The notes under the pieces: model-generated
What the model was told of the DNA's origin: nothing
The model's input: the letters and a program-made list of their open reading frames with translations, nothing else
Databases searched by the model: none
Position numbers and translations under genes: made by a program
Source: Epiperipatus broadwayi
Taxonomy: Eukaryota; Onychophora; Udeonychophora; Euonychophora; Peripatidae
NCBI GenBank assembly: GCA_028023455.1
Contig: JAQFVV010006335.1
Span: 2,092,412-2,156,411 of the forward strand
DNA length: 64,000 bases
Direction: 5' to 3'
Shown: positions 33,594 through 46,469 of the stretch, piece after piece
How positions within the stretch are numbered: the first letter of the stretch is position 1
How the letters are laid out: the number at the start of each line of letters is the position of its first letter

Positions 33594-35792
33594 TTGGATT
33601 ATATTTTGACTAACAGGAAATACATATTTCAAGATTGTAATGTTCTTAATAAATTTAACACAGGAAGTGATCATCGATTAGTAATGGGTAAGATACATGT
33701 TAATGTAAAACTAGAGAGACAAAAATTATTAAGAAAAACTATATTTACAGTTGATATTCCTAATCTTCAGAAACATTCTAATGAATTTAAATTAGAACTT
33801 ACAAATCGGTTTCAAGTATTAGTAGATTTTGAACATGATTCAGATTTGAATGAAATTAATATGAAAATAACTGATACACCTTTAAAAACTGCAACAAAGA
33901 TAGCTGGTAGAAAAAAGCAGCAATTGACTAATAAAATTTCTACTGAGATTAGAGAACTTATGAAGAAAAGAAGGAATATGAAGATATGCAAGAATGATGC
34001 ATTAAAAAGAATTGAATATCTCGAATTTTGTAAAATGGTGCGGAAAAGAGTTGAAAATGATATAAGAAAGTATAACTGTGAACTAGCAAGAAAAGCTGTA
34101 GAAGAAAATAAAAGTCTTAAGAATGTAAAACAACATTTTGGTATTGGTAGGAAATTTATATCTGCAATAAGGAAAAAAGATGGAATTATTACTAAAAAGA
34201 GGGATGACATTATGAAATTGGTAGAAGATTTTTATCAAGAATTATATAGTAATAAAGAACAAGTACCTCCTATATCTATTACATCTTCCGAATTGCCCAG
34301 AATTTTAAATGAAGAAGTGAGAAATGCAATTAAATGTATGAAAAAAGGAAAGGCTCCAGGTAATGATGGAATTATAATTGATATATTAAAAGAAGCAGGT
34401 GAAGAAACAGAAAAAATATTAGCAAAGTTATATACCAAATGTCTAAATGATAAAGATGTACCGGATGATTGGAAGAATGCAGTAATAATATTAATATTTA
34501 AAAAAGGTGATAAAGAAGATATTAGAAATTACAGACCTATCAGCCTTTTATCAGTTTTATATAAAAATTTTACCAAGATAATTACAACTCGTCTACATAG
34601 AACCTTGGATTTTCACCAACCAAGAGAACAAGCTGGATTTAAAAGTGGTTTTAGTACAGTAGATCATATTCAAGTATTGAGAGAAGTTATAGAAAGGACT
34701 AATGAATATGAGTTGTCATTATGTTTTGGATTTGTAGATTATGAAAAGGCATTTGATTCTATAAACATTTCTTCAGTGATTAAAGCATTGGATCATCAAG
34801 GTATAGATCCAGGATATTGTCATATTTTAAAGAATATTTATAAAAATGCAACAGCAACAATTAGATTACATAATGATACTGGGAAAGTCAACATTGAGAA
34901 AGGTGTAAGACAAGGTGACTCCATATCTCCAAAACTTTTTACAGCAGTGCTGCAAGAAGTATTTTGTGGATTAAAACGGGAAACTAAAGGAGTGAAAGTA
35001 AATGGAGATTATTTAAGTCATTTAGATTTCGCAGATGATGTAGTTGTTTTTGCAAATAATGCTTCCGTGCTGCAGGAAATGTTGCAGGAGTTATCATCTG
35101 AAAGTAGGAAAGTAGGACTAAAGATAAATGTTAAAAAGACTAAAGTAATGTTTAATCGATTTGCTCAAAATATGAAAATAAAGATTGATTATGATGAATT
35201 AGAAGAAGTTAAGAGTTACAAATACCTTGGTCAGATTATTAATACAGATGGAAACATAATAGAAGAAATTAATCATAGAATTAAACTTGGTTGGAGTGCT
35301 TTTGGTAGAAATAACTTGATATTAAAAGGAAATATGCCTATGTGTTTGAAAAGAAAGGTTTTTAACAAATGTGTTTTACCAGTTCTTACTTATGGATCTG
35401 AGACTTGGACACTTAATAGAAGATCAATACAGAGACTTCAGACCACTCAAAGAAGTATGGAGAGATGTATGTTGGGAGTAACAAGAAGAGATCGAAAACG
35501 CAATGTATGGGTAAGAGAACAAACAGGTGTTACTGACCTCATTGAAAAAATTAAAAGATTGAAGTGGAGTTGGGCTGGACATATTGCTAGAAGAGATGAT
35601 AATAGATGGACAATTGAAATTTTAAACTGGATTACAAGAGATTGTAAAAGACCCAGAAGGAGACCACATGTAAGATGGATGGATGAAATAAGAAAATGTG
35701 TAGGGGTGATGTGGAGAAGAGAAGCTAAAGATCGGAGAAGATGGATTAAACTTGGAGAGACCTTCATCCTGCGGTGGATTGATAATGGTTGA
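33594..35792 (+). CDS. RTE LINE reverse transcriptase (part 2 of the ORF)
   Basis: In the same frame as the upstream endonuclease part. The ATG at 33594 is probably not a real start. The end of the endonuclease is here (DYILTN and [11 protein letters not shown], with the S-D-H motif). RT motifs in order: [65 protein letters not shown] (first catalytic Asp), [29 protein letters not shown] (FADD box at 35028-35039), KTKVMFN and YKYLGQII. After the [16 protein letters not shown] and [16 protein letters not shown], characteristic of this group. The frame is fully open over 732 codons; the whole reading frame from 32961 would be 944 codons including the stop. Confidence 0.88.
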   Translation: MDYILTNRKYIFQDCNVLNKFNTGSDHRLVMGKIHVNVKLERQKLLRKTIFTVDIPNLQKHSNEFKLELTNRFQVLVDFEHDSDLNEINMKITDTPLKTATKIAGRKKQQLTNKISTEIRELMKKRRNMKICKNDALKRIEYLEFCKMVRKRVENDIRKYNCELARKAVEENKSLKNVKQHFGIGRKFISAIRKKDGIITKKRDDIMKLVEDFYQELYSNKEQVPPISITSSELPRILNEEVRNAIKCMKKGKAPGNDGIIIDILKEAGEETEKILAKLYTKCLNDKDVPDDWKNAVIILIFKKGDKEDIRNYRPISLLSVLYKNFTKIITTRLHRTLDFHQPREQAGFKSGFSTVDHIQVLREVIERTNEYELSLCFGFVDYEKAFDSINISSVIKALDHQGIDPGYCHILKNIYKNATATIRLHNDTGKVNIEKGVRQGDSISPKLFTAVLQEVFCGLKRETKGVKVNGDYLSHLDFADDVVVFANNASVLQEMLQELSSESRKVGLKINVKKTKVMFNRFAQNMKIKIDYDELEEVKSYKYLGQIINTDGNIIEEINHRIKLGWSAFGRNNLILKGNMPMCLKRKVFNKCVLPVLTYGSETWTLNRRSIQRLQTTQRSMERCMLGVTRRDRKRNVWVREQTGVTDLIEKIKRLKWSWAGHIARRDDNRWTIEILNWITRDCKRPRRRPHVRWMDEIRKCVGVMWRREAKDRRRWIKLGETFILRWIDNG

Positions 35793-37238
35793 TATATTGA
35801 AAAGTAAGTAATAATATAATTAAGACACTAAAAGTAATTAAATAAAATAGAAAAACTATATTGATAGACCAAGAAATTACATGTCAGATGAATGCTAAAT
35901 TAAAAAAATATTTTTGAAAAATCACCACCAAGAACAAAAAAGTATAAAAGAGCTTTAAAGTGTGTATCTTGCCTTGTATTAACTTGTATATTTTGAAATT
36001 GTTTTACTTGTCTTTGGCAACTTTCCATAAGTCACTAGTGATATTGGTGAGCCAATATTAAGTTTTAAAGGCTGAAACACACAGTTGTAATACTGATATA
36101 TTAGGTGGAAAAAATCAGTAATATTACATGAAAATGAAAAAAACAGAAAATGAGAGAATAATATTGGATCTCTAACCATCTACAACTCAATACAGTTTTA
36201 ATTCTTAAATTGCTCCAAGTGTGTAAACAAAGTAAAAATAAATTCATATAAATAATTACAATAGAGCTTACATAAATGCAAGAGTCCATTATAACTATAC
36301 TTTTTTAATATATATGTAAATTAATGTTAACTAAAAAACCACTCAAATTAACAATCTCATAAATTAGATTTCATGTAAAATCAAGTTGCTACATAATTGA
36401 TCATAAAATAAGAAACCAAAACATAAAATGCGAGTACAAAATAATTGATAAACGGATTAAGATAGTATTTTATTTTATTTATAAGCCTAAAATAAACAAT
36501 AGAAATAAATTAAATATTTAAAACCACCTAAATAAAAGATGATAGTATATTTTTCTAATTAATACTTTTTTATAAATTTCATAAGTATGCACCAATTAAT
36601 ATTTTCATATACTTTTATTCCAGTAGACTTTTATTTTGTTTTTTTATTAATACTTATTTTATATTATTATTTTAAGTGATTTATTATGTCAAGGGTTGAA
36701 TTACTATATTGTATATATAACATGTAAATATTCAGGACTAATCCAAGCATTATTGTTAAATAAATTTGATCTGTTAATTTACTACATGTAGTCATTAATT
36801 TTTATGTCATGACATGGTCACAGTTTTCTATATAATTGCAATATGTAAATAGATCTCAGCTGTTTTTATTATTATTATTTTGATTAAAAATAAGTAGTGA
36901 TTTATGTTTTCTGAATCACCTAAAGTTTTTTTTCCCTGTGAAGTATTTTCATGTTTACCTGAACTAGTGGTGGATTTATCAAGGCATTTAACATACAAGA
37001 ATCAAAGGAGAAACTTGAAACAAATATTTATATTTTTCTATTATAGAGGTGAAATGCTAATTTGCAGAATGATGAATATGCTGTAAATGAAATATATTTA
37101 TAGTGGCAAAGGGTACAGATTTCATTAATTGAAGCACTTTTATGTAAAGGATAGTCAGGAAATATAGATGGATGTTGATAATCATAATTAATTAGGACGT
37201 GCAACAATGAACTCTAGTGTGTAAGACCAAGTAAATTG

Positions 37239-37240
37239 TA

Positions 37241-37321
<81 letters not shown>
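37239..37321. repeat. (TA)n microsatellite with interruptions
   Basis: About 40 TA units interrupted by CA at 37259 and GA at 37287. Confidence 0.95.
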
Positions 37322-37322
<1 letters not shown>

Positions 37323-37479
37323 CAGTATGTATACATTATATTTGTATTCTTATATTTATACAAACATAATATTTAATTTAGTAAATTAATATTTTTCATT
37401 CTTTGAACTGAAAAAACATTGTTGGAGAAAAACACAGTTGACATGGTGATGACTTCTGGGTTCACATACAGTTTATCGA

Positions 37480-37625
37480 ATTAAAGGAAATGAAATTAAT
37501 TTAGTGATTTAATATTGATTTGTATTGTTACAATGTAGAAGGTGATATGCTAATTAAAGGAAATGAATTTAACTTAGTGATTTAATATTGATTTGCATTG
37601 TTACAATGTAGAATGTGATATGCTT
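37480..37625. repeat. Tandem duplication of 73 bp
   Basis: Two direct copies, starting at 37480 and 37553, of ATTAAAGGAAATGAA followed by TTAGTGATTTAATATTGATT and GTTACAATGTAGAA, with about four differences. Confidence 0.85.
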
Positions 37626-40600
37626 CAGCCAGCTCATGCAGCTATATATAAAAATAATAATTCTATTTTTATTAGAAGCTTAAGAATTCTATTCTTTCAG
37701 CTATATCCTCACAAAGATTTATACTGTGTTCATTTTAAAAGAACAGTGTATAGGATAATATCCATATTTGAACAATTTAATACTTATTAGAAAAAATTTC
37801 TAATATTTTTTTTAAAGAAAGTAATTGAATATATTTTCGTTTTCGATAAAAATCATTCTAATTGGAGTTCTATAATGTAAACTTCATTTTAAAAAATAAC
37901 ATGTTTATAAAAACTTCAACTAAATTTAATGTACTTTACATTATAAGGAAAATGCAGAGTGAGTAGAATACATATTTATCATGGGATATATAAAATATGA
38001 TGGCTAATCAAATATATATGTGTGAATAACATCTTTTGCTGAATGCCTATAAAATTATATAAAAGTTACATATTCAAAATGGAATTATAATTGTTAATAA
38101 AAAAGTGTGTATTAATGAAGATGAAATCTACATACAAAGAGAAAACTAAATGTCAACTTGGGATATACTATTATTTTTTTCAATGTATAACAATGAAGGA
38201 ATTAAAAATTGCATCTTCGAAGGATTTTCATTCACAAATTCCAGGAATATCTAAGACTATTGTATTAACTTTTATAAATACCATTTAATTTTTAAAAATT
38301 ATAATTGGGAAACATTAATTTGATTTCCTTTATTATCATATTCATTTCATTAAAGAAATTAATAATAAGAGAGAATTAATAATTTAAAACATTTTTATTT
38401 TTATTTATGATTAATAAAGATTTAGATATAGGTTAAGAAATATTAATATGGGAAAAGGATAAAGTGAACTTGGAGGTAAGAAATTAAATTATTTTTAAAT
38501 TCACATACTATTATTTTTGATGTCATGACACTGCATTGTTTATACTAATCCAAATAGTCTAATAACCGTAATGTATGATAAGAGAATAAATGACTTAACA
38601 TTGATATGAAATATATATTTTTATATTAATATACATAAATTACATACAATCATTTTAATGAATGAAAATATTATATATAAAAGATTGGATTATTATTTGT
38701 ATAATGTAATTATTATATAATAGTGTTAATATAAAAGTCTTGATATTTAGATACTTATATTTTATATGCGTTGTAAAATCATGTGGTGTTTTAATTTAGA
38801 AAATATATCTACCATAAGTAAATAGAATATATATATATTTTTAATATAAGGAAATAGATATATAAATATTTTTTTATATATTATAAAGTTTAAGTTATTT
38901 ATTTGTTAAATAAATAATTATTATGTTTTTTTTTATATTAAATTCAATGAAGTCTTCAATTTGTTTTATTTGTTTATTTGATTTTATAAGATAAGAACAA
39001 ACATTTAATATAATAATTTCTATTGATTATTATACTAACTTCATGAAACCAATTTTAAAGAGTTAGTGATATTTACTATTATCATTACTCTAGTATATTG
39101 ATAGGAACCCATGAAGACAGTAAATTGTTAAACTTTCCTGAGTTTGAAATCTGAGCATAATAGTTAAATCAATTAAGGTGAAAATTGATATTTGTGGTTT
39201 ACATATAATTTATTAATAATGAATTATTTATTGGAAACAGATATAGTTTATATCAAAATTAAATCACATCATCCATGGCATCCTATATGAAGACCTTGAA
39301 TCTGACTATAGTAAGATGTGACTGCCTTAACTTATCTTGTTGAGTGAATGCATACCGTTACAATATATATATATAATAAATAAAATATCAGTTAATTAGA
39401 ACAAAATTGTAATCATAATAAAAATAATAAATATAATGGTAATAAATTATTATAAACAGTCTCTCAATCAGCAGAAGTACTTTCCGTTAATTTCTTGAAC
39501 CTACCTCAATTGCCATTAAAGTAAAAAAAACAAAACAAACAGAAGCCATCATCAATTCAAATCCCAAGAATCCTGTATTTTAATGTTAGCAGCTTGTCTA
39601 TTTATTAAATGCATTTTATTTCTGTTTATAAAAATTGCCTCCTTAATTTTTCTTTTATTATGATTTCTCTCTTTATGAAGAATTTTCACACTTTCAATAT
39701 CAAATTTAAATTTATATCTACATGTTTTTCATGTTCAATGAAAACACAAATGAAATATTTTTTTAAAAATATATATAAGAACATCTTTAATGTTTTATTC
39801 TATGTTCAAAACAATGTTAATAAATTAGTGAAAAATTCTAAGAATGTCATACCTGTCAAGCAGAAAAGTAATATTGTATATCAAATTTTTTGTGAGTGTA
39901 TGTTATTATATATAAGTGGATTGAGGTGTATGAATTATAGTACAAGCATGTAAAAAGTAAGAATAATGGTGATTTAATGACTGCTTCAGTTTTCTTTGAT
40001 CATGAAAAAACATGTAAATATAAATTTAAATTTGATATTTAAGTGTAAAAACTCTTAATGAAAAGAGAAATTAATAATATGTTTTCTTTATTCAAACTAG
40101 TGTGAATATATGATGTTAAATATAGATTGTTCCTTTAATATCATAGCTTTTAGATAAGAATATTCTATTTAACATGAGATTCTCTTGATTTACATACCTC
40201 ATATTATATTGGCATATTTTTATGGTAGCTTACTGTGTATGCATGTATAGAAAAGAATAAATGATATTCTGTTTATATATTTAAAGCATACTTATTAGAA
40301 TAATACTAAGTTTAAACTGAATACCAACTGTGATAAAACACAGTTAGTATTTAGGTAATTGATTTTTGTTGAAGTATATATAGACATTCTTTTTAATACT
40401 AAGTTTAGTAGATGATAATTATTCCATGGCTACAGGACAAATATTTTGCTTTGTTTGAGATCATAATATTATTTAATAAGTTATATTGATATTGTGTTTT
40501 TAGTGAAAAGTAAATGTTTCCTAAATAAGGATTAATAATACAATATAATTATCATGGTTTATTATAAGTATGAGAAATATTGGGATTTATAAAACAAGGA

Positions 40601-42390
40601 TTAATCTTCATTTATTTAGTAAATCTTAAAATACTTAGGATACATTAGAAATCTTACCACAGGCAACCTTCTTTATTGATTTGTGTGTTTGTGTAAATAA
40701 CATTGTCTGTTATATTTCAATGCATCTACCTGCAATATTTTATTTAACAGCTCTTTTCATAAAGGACTTTATGATGTAAGAATGTTGTAGAAATGTTAAT
40801 CTATTTTTTTTTCTATTTGATGCAATATATTTTGTTTAATGAATTGTTCTGATTATTGTTTAAATAATGGCTTTGTGGTTAGTCATCATTATCCCTTTCA
40901 CATTAAATTTATGCAAATAAGCATATCATTATAGTTATAGTAATATCATTTTAATCATAAAAATGTTTGTTCTACTTTAGTCCAGTTTTATAAGTGAAAA
41001 TTAAAAAAAAAAAAATAAGTGAATATTATTTACATTAAAATTGCTTTATAGTTCATTAGCCTTATTGTTACAATTCTGTTTATATGCTAAAATATGTTCT
41101 GGATACAATATCAAACATCCCATTTGTATTTAGTCATAACTTGAGAATCTATATTATATTGATAGTTAAGAGTCATATTTTAGCTGAATAGTATTAGAAG
41201 TAATATATTAATAAATATTACTTTGATACTCATGGTATTACATTAGCCACATGTGTTCCATTTCATTGTTAGTGATTAGAAATTTATTAGCATGTAATTT
41301 TTAATAAATGCTGAATAAATCCTAAGATTGAATATACATATTAATGTTCAAATATAAAAATACAACAACAGATGCTATTAATGTGAGAGAAATTTTTTGT
41401 TTATTAATTGTATTACTATTTTGAAGATTAGCTAAGTGTTTTGCATTCACTGCATGGTGATTGGAGTAAATTTTGTTACAATATAAAGGAGTAATCCCGT
41501 CTTCCATACTCTTACAATACATATGTAATGAGAGAGAGAGAGAAAGAGATAAAAGTAATTTTTAAAAGATATGACATAAGATTTATTTCAAATAAACAAT
41601 AGAAAAATGACTGTAATGTTGAAAGTTATTTCAAACAATTTAGTTAGATTCAGGTTTTCAGATAATTAAATCATCAATTCCCTGTAGCTTCTATTTCATC
41701 TTTTGTTTCATCTTCTAGATAATTGAATTAAATGATGAAAAGATTTTATGATGATATTAAAAGTCAATTACTAATAATAAATCATATTTTAAAGTAGAAA
41801 TGATAGGTTTTAATAACTTCATAAAAGATAAGATAGTATCTTAATTAGAATATTGTAGATTGTAGATTAAAATTGATGGAAATATTTGAAGTTAGTTGAT
41901 TTCAAGATGTTTATAACATTTAATATTTTAGATAATTGTAATAATGAACAACATATAGCAAATAAAAAATACATTAAATTTTAACAGTAAAGTGCTATAT
42001 AAGATGACAGATTTGCCATAAGCTGGCTACAACTTTTGAAGAATTTTTGCCAGAAAGTGAATGTGAACATTGGAAACTTATCAAGTATTTATAACATAGT
42101 ATAGAAATAATGTATTTCACATAGTCGATTATGTATTAGTAGAGAAAGAGGAAATGAATAAAGTATGAAAAATTAAGGTATTTGGTAATGAAGAGAGAGT
42201 ATCCATAAGTGATAATAACTTCTTTATAGTAGCAATGATTAGTAATGCAATGGAAAATAGTAATAAAAGTAGAAAGGGTAGTGAAAGATGTGGATGGAGA
42301 GTAAATGATAAGAATAAGTTAGAAAAGTATAAAATAAAAATTGAAGAACCCATGAAAGATGTATATAAGGACTGATGTGGCGAAATATAA

Positions 42391-43565
42391 ATGGTGGTGA
42401 ATAGGGTTTTAGATGAATATATTCAGAAGAATAAAAGTAATAGAAAAGTTAGAGTTAGTAAAAGTGTAAAAGATATGGAAAAAAAGCATGCAGAGAATAT
42501 AATTATGCTATTAAGAATAAAGAAAGTCAAAGAGATATTTATGTTAAATGGGAAAATTAGAAGTTGGCTAAAATAGATAATTATAAAGAGTTATATTTTT
42601 TATTAATACCCTCCAAGAATTTACTATTCAATTGCATTGTAGGGGAAAGAAAAATAATATTACTAGATGATGAGAGAGTAGAGTGTAGTTTTAAAAAAGA
42701 ATTGGAGTTATTTTTAAATATGTATGTAACTGATATAGAAAAGATGTTAGATGTGAAGGATAGAGTGATAGCAAACAAACATGAAAGCATATAGTAATGG
42801 AAATATTAGGTTTACAGAAAATGAACTGAATGAGGCAGGGAAGAAATTGAAAAGTGGAAAGGCAAAAAGTTTGGATGGATGGACAGCAGAGATGATAATG
42901 AATTTAGGGCATATGGCAAAATTAAAACTATTATCATGTTTTAATAAGGTGGCATAGAGGAAAGATTTTCCAGGTTGGAGTAATACAAGAGTAAAGCTAC
43001 TATTAAAGAAAGGGTAAGGGTTATAGAAAGTTAAACAAAAGTTTTTTATATATGGTGGGTGAAAGAGTCAGAAATTGGATGGAAGAAAATAATATAGTGG
43101 GAGAAATGCAAGGACGTTTTTGATTGGAAAGGTGTATAGGAGATAGTTTATTTGTAGTTACACAACTTATGGATATGAGTAAAAATACAGTTATATATGG
43201 TATTAATAGATACAGAGAAGGCATATGATAGAGTAAATAGAATTATATTATGGATAAGTTTAGTAAATTTGGGAATGGATGGAGTTTTAGTGGCTATTAT
43301 TTAAAAATCATATGAAAATAACTACTACATATAACAATTAGGGAATATATAATCAGTTAAAGTTAAAAATGGGGTGTGATTAAGACAAGAATGTTCTAAA
43401 TCACCTATTTTGTTTTTGTTGTATTTGATATAAATGGAGGGAGCAAAATAAAAACTAGTATGAGGGGTAGAAATATCATTAATAGATGAAAAGAGAGTAT
43501 ATACATTGTCATGTCCTTTATTTGCAGATGATGTCTTTTTCTGTACAGAAAGAAGGGGAGACATG
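42391..43565 (+). pseudogene. LINE family A RT domain, decayed
   Basis: Pieces in changing frames spell a LINE reverse transcriptase: the pre-RT linker (42391-42576 and 42564-42794), then NGNIRFTENELNEAGKKLKS with SLDGWTAEMI, then KDFPGWSNTRVKLLLKKG, then EAYDRVN with LGMDGV, and LFADDVFFCTERRGDMDG. The two Asp of the FADD box are still present, but the frame is interrupted many times between the motifs. Clade not assigned; family knowledge supports only a LINE RT. Confidence 0.65.
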
Positions 43566-43861
43566 GATGGGTAAATAGATAGGGATTAAATTTAGTGAAG
43601 AAAAATCAAAAGTGATGATGATTAATACCGGGGAAAAGAATAAAAAATTATTTTAGTGTGGAATATAAAGTTAAGTGTTGTGAATAGGTATAACGTTTTG
43701 GGAATCATCTTAAGTAATCAGAAAAATTGTTTGGATGAACAGGAGAAAAAATTGATAAATGAAGCAAAGAAAAGTAAGAGATTGATAAAGAAATTAAGTG
43801 TTTTCATTTAATAAATATGATATATCAAGAATTGAATGGAAGTGAATAGCAGGATTAACAT

Positions 43862-44420
43862 ATGTTAATGATGTATTATGTGTTAGAAAAAGTACAAAGA
43901 GAAGTAGAAAGACATGCATTAGATACTGATATGAGGATGATAAAAAAGGCAATTCAAGAAGAAATTGGATGGTCTATTATTTATATTGGAGATGCAAAAA
44001 GTAAAATGGAAGTGTTTGGTATATTACAGTTTATGTATAATAAAAGAATATCCAAAATAGTATTTAACTGGGTTATGAATAAAGGGTAGGTGACATGATG
44101 GGTGATAAAAGTAATGTTGTATGCCAATGATTTGGATGAAAAATTTGTGACAGTATACTTGTACAAAAGATGGGATGGTTATGTTAGGAGAATTGTTGAG
44201 TGTTATAATGATAAGAAATGGATGCATTAATAAAGAATAGGAAGTTGGAGAGATGGAGAACTAGTGTGGAGAGTAAAAAAAGTTTAAATATATGTAGAAG
44301 TAAATGGAATATTAAATATGAGTTAATTTATGATAATAACAAGAAAAGTACTTTACTGTTTAAGGCTCCAGTGGGATCTTTAGCAAGAAGTAAATATAAA
44401 CATAAATGTAATAATGTGGT
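43862..44420 (+). pseudogene. LINE family A C-terminal region
   Basis: 43862-44089 reads VQREVERHALDTDMR, EEIGWSIIYIGDAKSKMEVF and NKRISKIVFNWVMNKG, matching 226-417 of the window. A second frame (44218-44427) gives NRKLERWRTSVESKKSLNIC and KSTLLFKAPVGSLARSK. The following part (to about 44500) has a CNLSKEG..NIRHLLIEC-like Cys/His segment. Comparison of the two copies shows that the blocks are shared coding sequence. Confidence 0.65.
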
Positions 44421-44759
44421 GATTTAGTCTGCAACCTGAGTAAGGAAGGCATAGAAAATATTAGGCATCTGTTAATTGAATGTAAATTCTTGCAAACAGA
44501 AGGAATATAAATAATGAAGTTGTGGAAGAATAAATATAAACAAAGTGATTATACAGAAAGTGGATTGTTTTTTATGCTGAATTTAGGAAAATATAAGGGG
44601 GCCATGGAGTTGACAAAGATTATGTTGTGGAAATGGGAACATGAGGTGAGAAATGGAAAGGAAAGGGAAAGTGGCTAACAGGTTTCTCTGGGCATAGTTG
44701 CTAAGAGATTACTGATTCTGTATAAGTAAAAGTCACAGGGTATCACATCAATTGGCTAT

Positions 44760-46465
44760 TATTTATTATTATATATTGGTATTTTCAATATTGTAGAGTT
44801 TATTCCAGTTTTTTGGTTTATATATCTATATATGTTACATGTATACAAGCATTAATTTGTTGAATAAATCTTGTTTTAATAGAATATTTTGATGTTTAAT
44901 AGCCCTTTGTTTTCTAAGCACATTCTAAATGATAAAATATGATGGATTATGAATATATTACATACGATTAATGTCTCAAACCAGAAGTTTGAATATTATT
45001 CATAAACTTTTATGATTCTGATCAAATACATGAGATTACAATTTACAATTAAGATAAATACCAGATGACTATTTTGATTATGTTAGTTCTAACATTATAA
45101 AAGTGAAGGTTAAAATGAAGGGCTTATTTGCGAGCTCTATATATAACATTTGTAATACAAGCTTACTAAATTAGGTCATGTGACATCTGACTTGATTTTT
45201 TTTTTTTTTGGTATTTTTTTTGCTATTAATGTTTTGATGATTTTCTATTGCTAAAGCTATTAATATGCAGTGTATCTTGAACTTAGTTCAATCCCAAATG
45301 GCTATTTAAGTTAGATATCTGGATTGGAAGACATATGAATATCTGAAAATTTCAGATATTCTACTTAATAGTTGTCCATTAGATAAAGTATTAGGTTAGT
45401 CCTGGTATTTTTAATCTAATGCTTGGATATCCTAGCACCTCACAGATGACACTAGTAGCAGAAACTGGTCTGGGCTTGGAAATATTCTGCAAAACTTGTT
45501 AAAAGTTATTTTCAAACTCTATATATAACATTTGTAATACAAGCTTATTAAATTAGGTAATGTGAAATCTGACTTGATTTTTTTTAATTTGCATATGTTT
45601 GCTATTATTTTAATAGAACTGATAAAACCTGTAACTTATATTCAGTTTGTTTACAAATAAGGAATAAGAATACTTTTTATTAACTCAAAATACATGTACT
45701 TTATAATTGAATGAGAATAAAAATAACAGATACAATTTGGGAAGTTTACAATTATGTTTATTTGTCTTTTTATTAACCACGACTGAGGACTTTAAGTAAA
45801 GTAAACATGAAATCAAATTGTAAATATGTTTATATTAAATACTTATTACATTTAATATTTTTTGGTATTTAGAAGAAATATATCAATAAATGGATCTATT
45901 TAATGAATTATAAAAAAAGTACTAGCTTCTATTGCTGCAGTTTTTAGCTCAACTTCACCAGATCACAATAATCTATCAGCACAGAAAATGAGACAACCTT
46001 TTTCAATATGTGTGTATTTTCCCCTTGACCACCAGGTGAACTAAAAGTGTTAAAGATCTGAATCTATATATTGAAAGCTTGATATTTTTTATTCCATCAC
46101 TCTGGGTTCTAACCATTTTGAACACCTTGTGGATAATCACTATAAAGGAGAGATGTGTTAATCCCTCATCAGTTCCACAATATTACCTCTCATAGTGTAA
46201 CATCTTAGATCAACCACTCTAATTATATATGCATTTCAAAAACAATATATGCTCATCAGATGATCTGCAGATATTAAAGACATGAATATATGTCTAGTGT
46301 TGATATTTTGATACTTTTTTATATAACAACCTGAATCTCTATGATTACTGTTGATTCCTTGGTACTTTTTTCCATCCATTTTATGAATGTAAAATATAAA
46401 ATAGTATTTGTATCAGTAGCACTATCATTATGCATGAAAGTAAAACAGAAAGTACTAAATAACAT
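44760..46465. other. Non-coding stretch with a dispersed direct duplication
   Basis: No gene recognised. Two direct copies of about 105 bp at 45133-45240 and 45508-45612 contain CTCTATATATAACATTTGTA and ATACAAGCTTAYTAAATTAG followed by CTGACTTGATTTTTTTT. They are 375 bp apart with unrelated sequence between. Confidence 0.6.
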
Positions 46466-46469
46466 TATA

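Larger units (their letters stand above)
32540..35830 (+). mobile_element. RTE-type non-LTR retrotransposon, nearly intact
   Basis: A single long frame codes for an apurinic-type endonuclease followed by a reverse transcriptase, then a C-terminal WAGHIARR region, the arrangement of RTE-group LINEs (proteins of this type are often annotated as craniofacial development protein 2-like). The region before the ORF (about 32540-32960) is G+C-richer than the surroundings and fits a 5' UTR; its exact start is not visible. The 3' UTR after the TGA at 35790 is very short, as usual for RTE, with TTGATATATTG-like sequence as a possible tail. No clear target duplication was found. Apart from one stop codon the frame is open, so this is the youngest element in the window. 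Confidence 0.8.
35831..42009. other. Long AT-rich stretch without recognised genes
   Basis: No coding region or element end could be supported. Small frames (36904-37086, 37593-37790, 38091-38288, 39609-39953 and several minus-strand ones) are rich in Ile, Lys, Asn, Phe and Tyr without any motif. Contents seen are an (AT)n complex at 37239-37321, a 73-bp tandem duplication at 37480-37625, an A-run near 41007 and a GA run near 41530. Confidence 0.5.
42010..44757 (+). mobile_element. Non-LTR retrotransposon (LINE family A), longer decayed copy
   Basis: This copy keeps the end of an endonuclease domain (DYVLVERGNE and SISDNN at 42129-42215, where SDH is expected), the RT fingers (ENELNEAGKKLKSGKAKSLDG and WTAEMIMNLG near 42820-42905), EAYDRVN near 43220, CPLFADDVFFC near 43515 (the catalytic FADD box), and the C-terminal region shared with the fragment at 105-1147. 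It ends near 44750 with TATCACATCAA, close to the tail of the other copy. Many stops and frameshifts are present. The true 5' end is not seen. The sense strand is strongly purine-rich. Confidence 0.75.

Noticed and set aside
33243-34210. Minus-strand frames of 143 and 132 codons antisense to the RTE LINE
   Set aside because: Shadow frames of the LINE ORF, Phe/Ile/Leu/Ser-rich with no motif.
35447-35767. Minus-strand frame of 106 codons antisense to the LINE C-terminus
   Set aside because: Shadow of the true RT frame.
39609-39953. Plus-strand frame of 114 codons
   Set aside because: Phe/Asn/Lys/Ile-rich, no motif, no G+C rise; expected by chance over a long AT-rich stretch.
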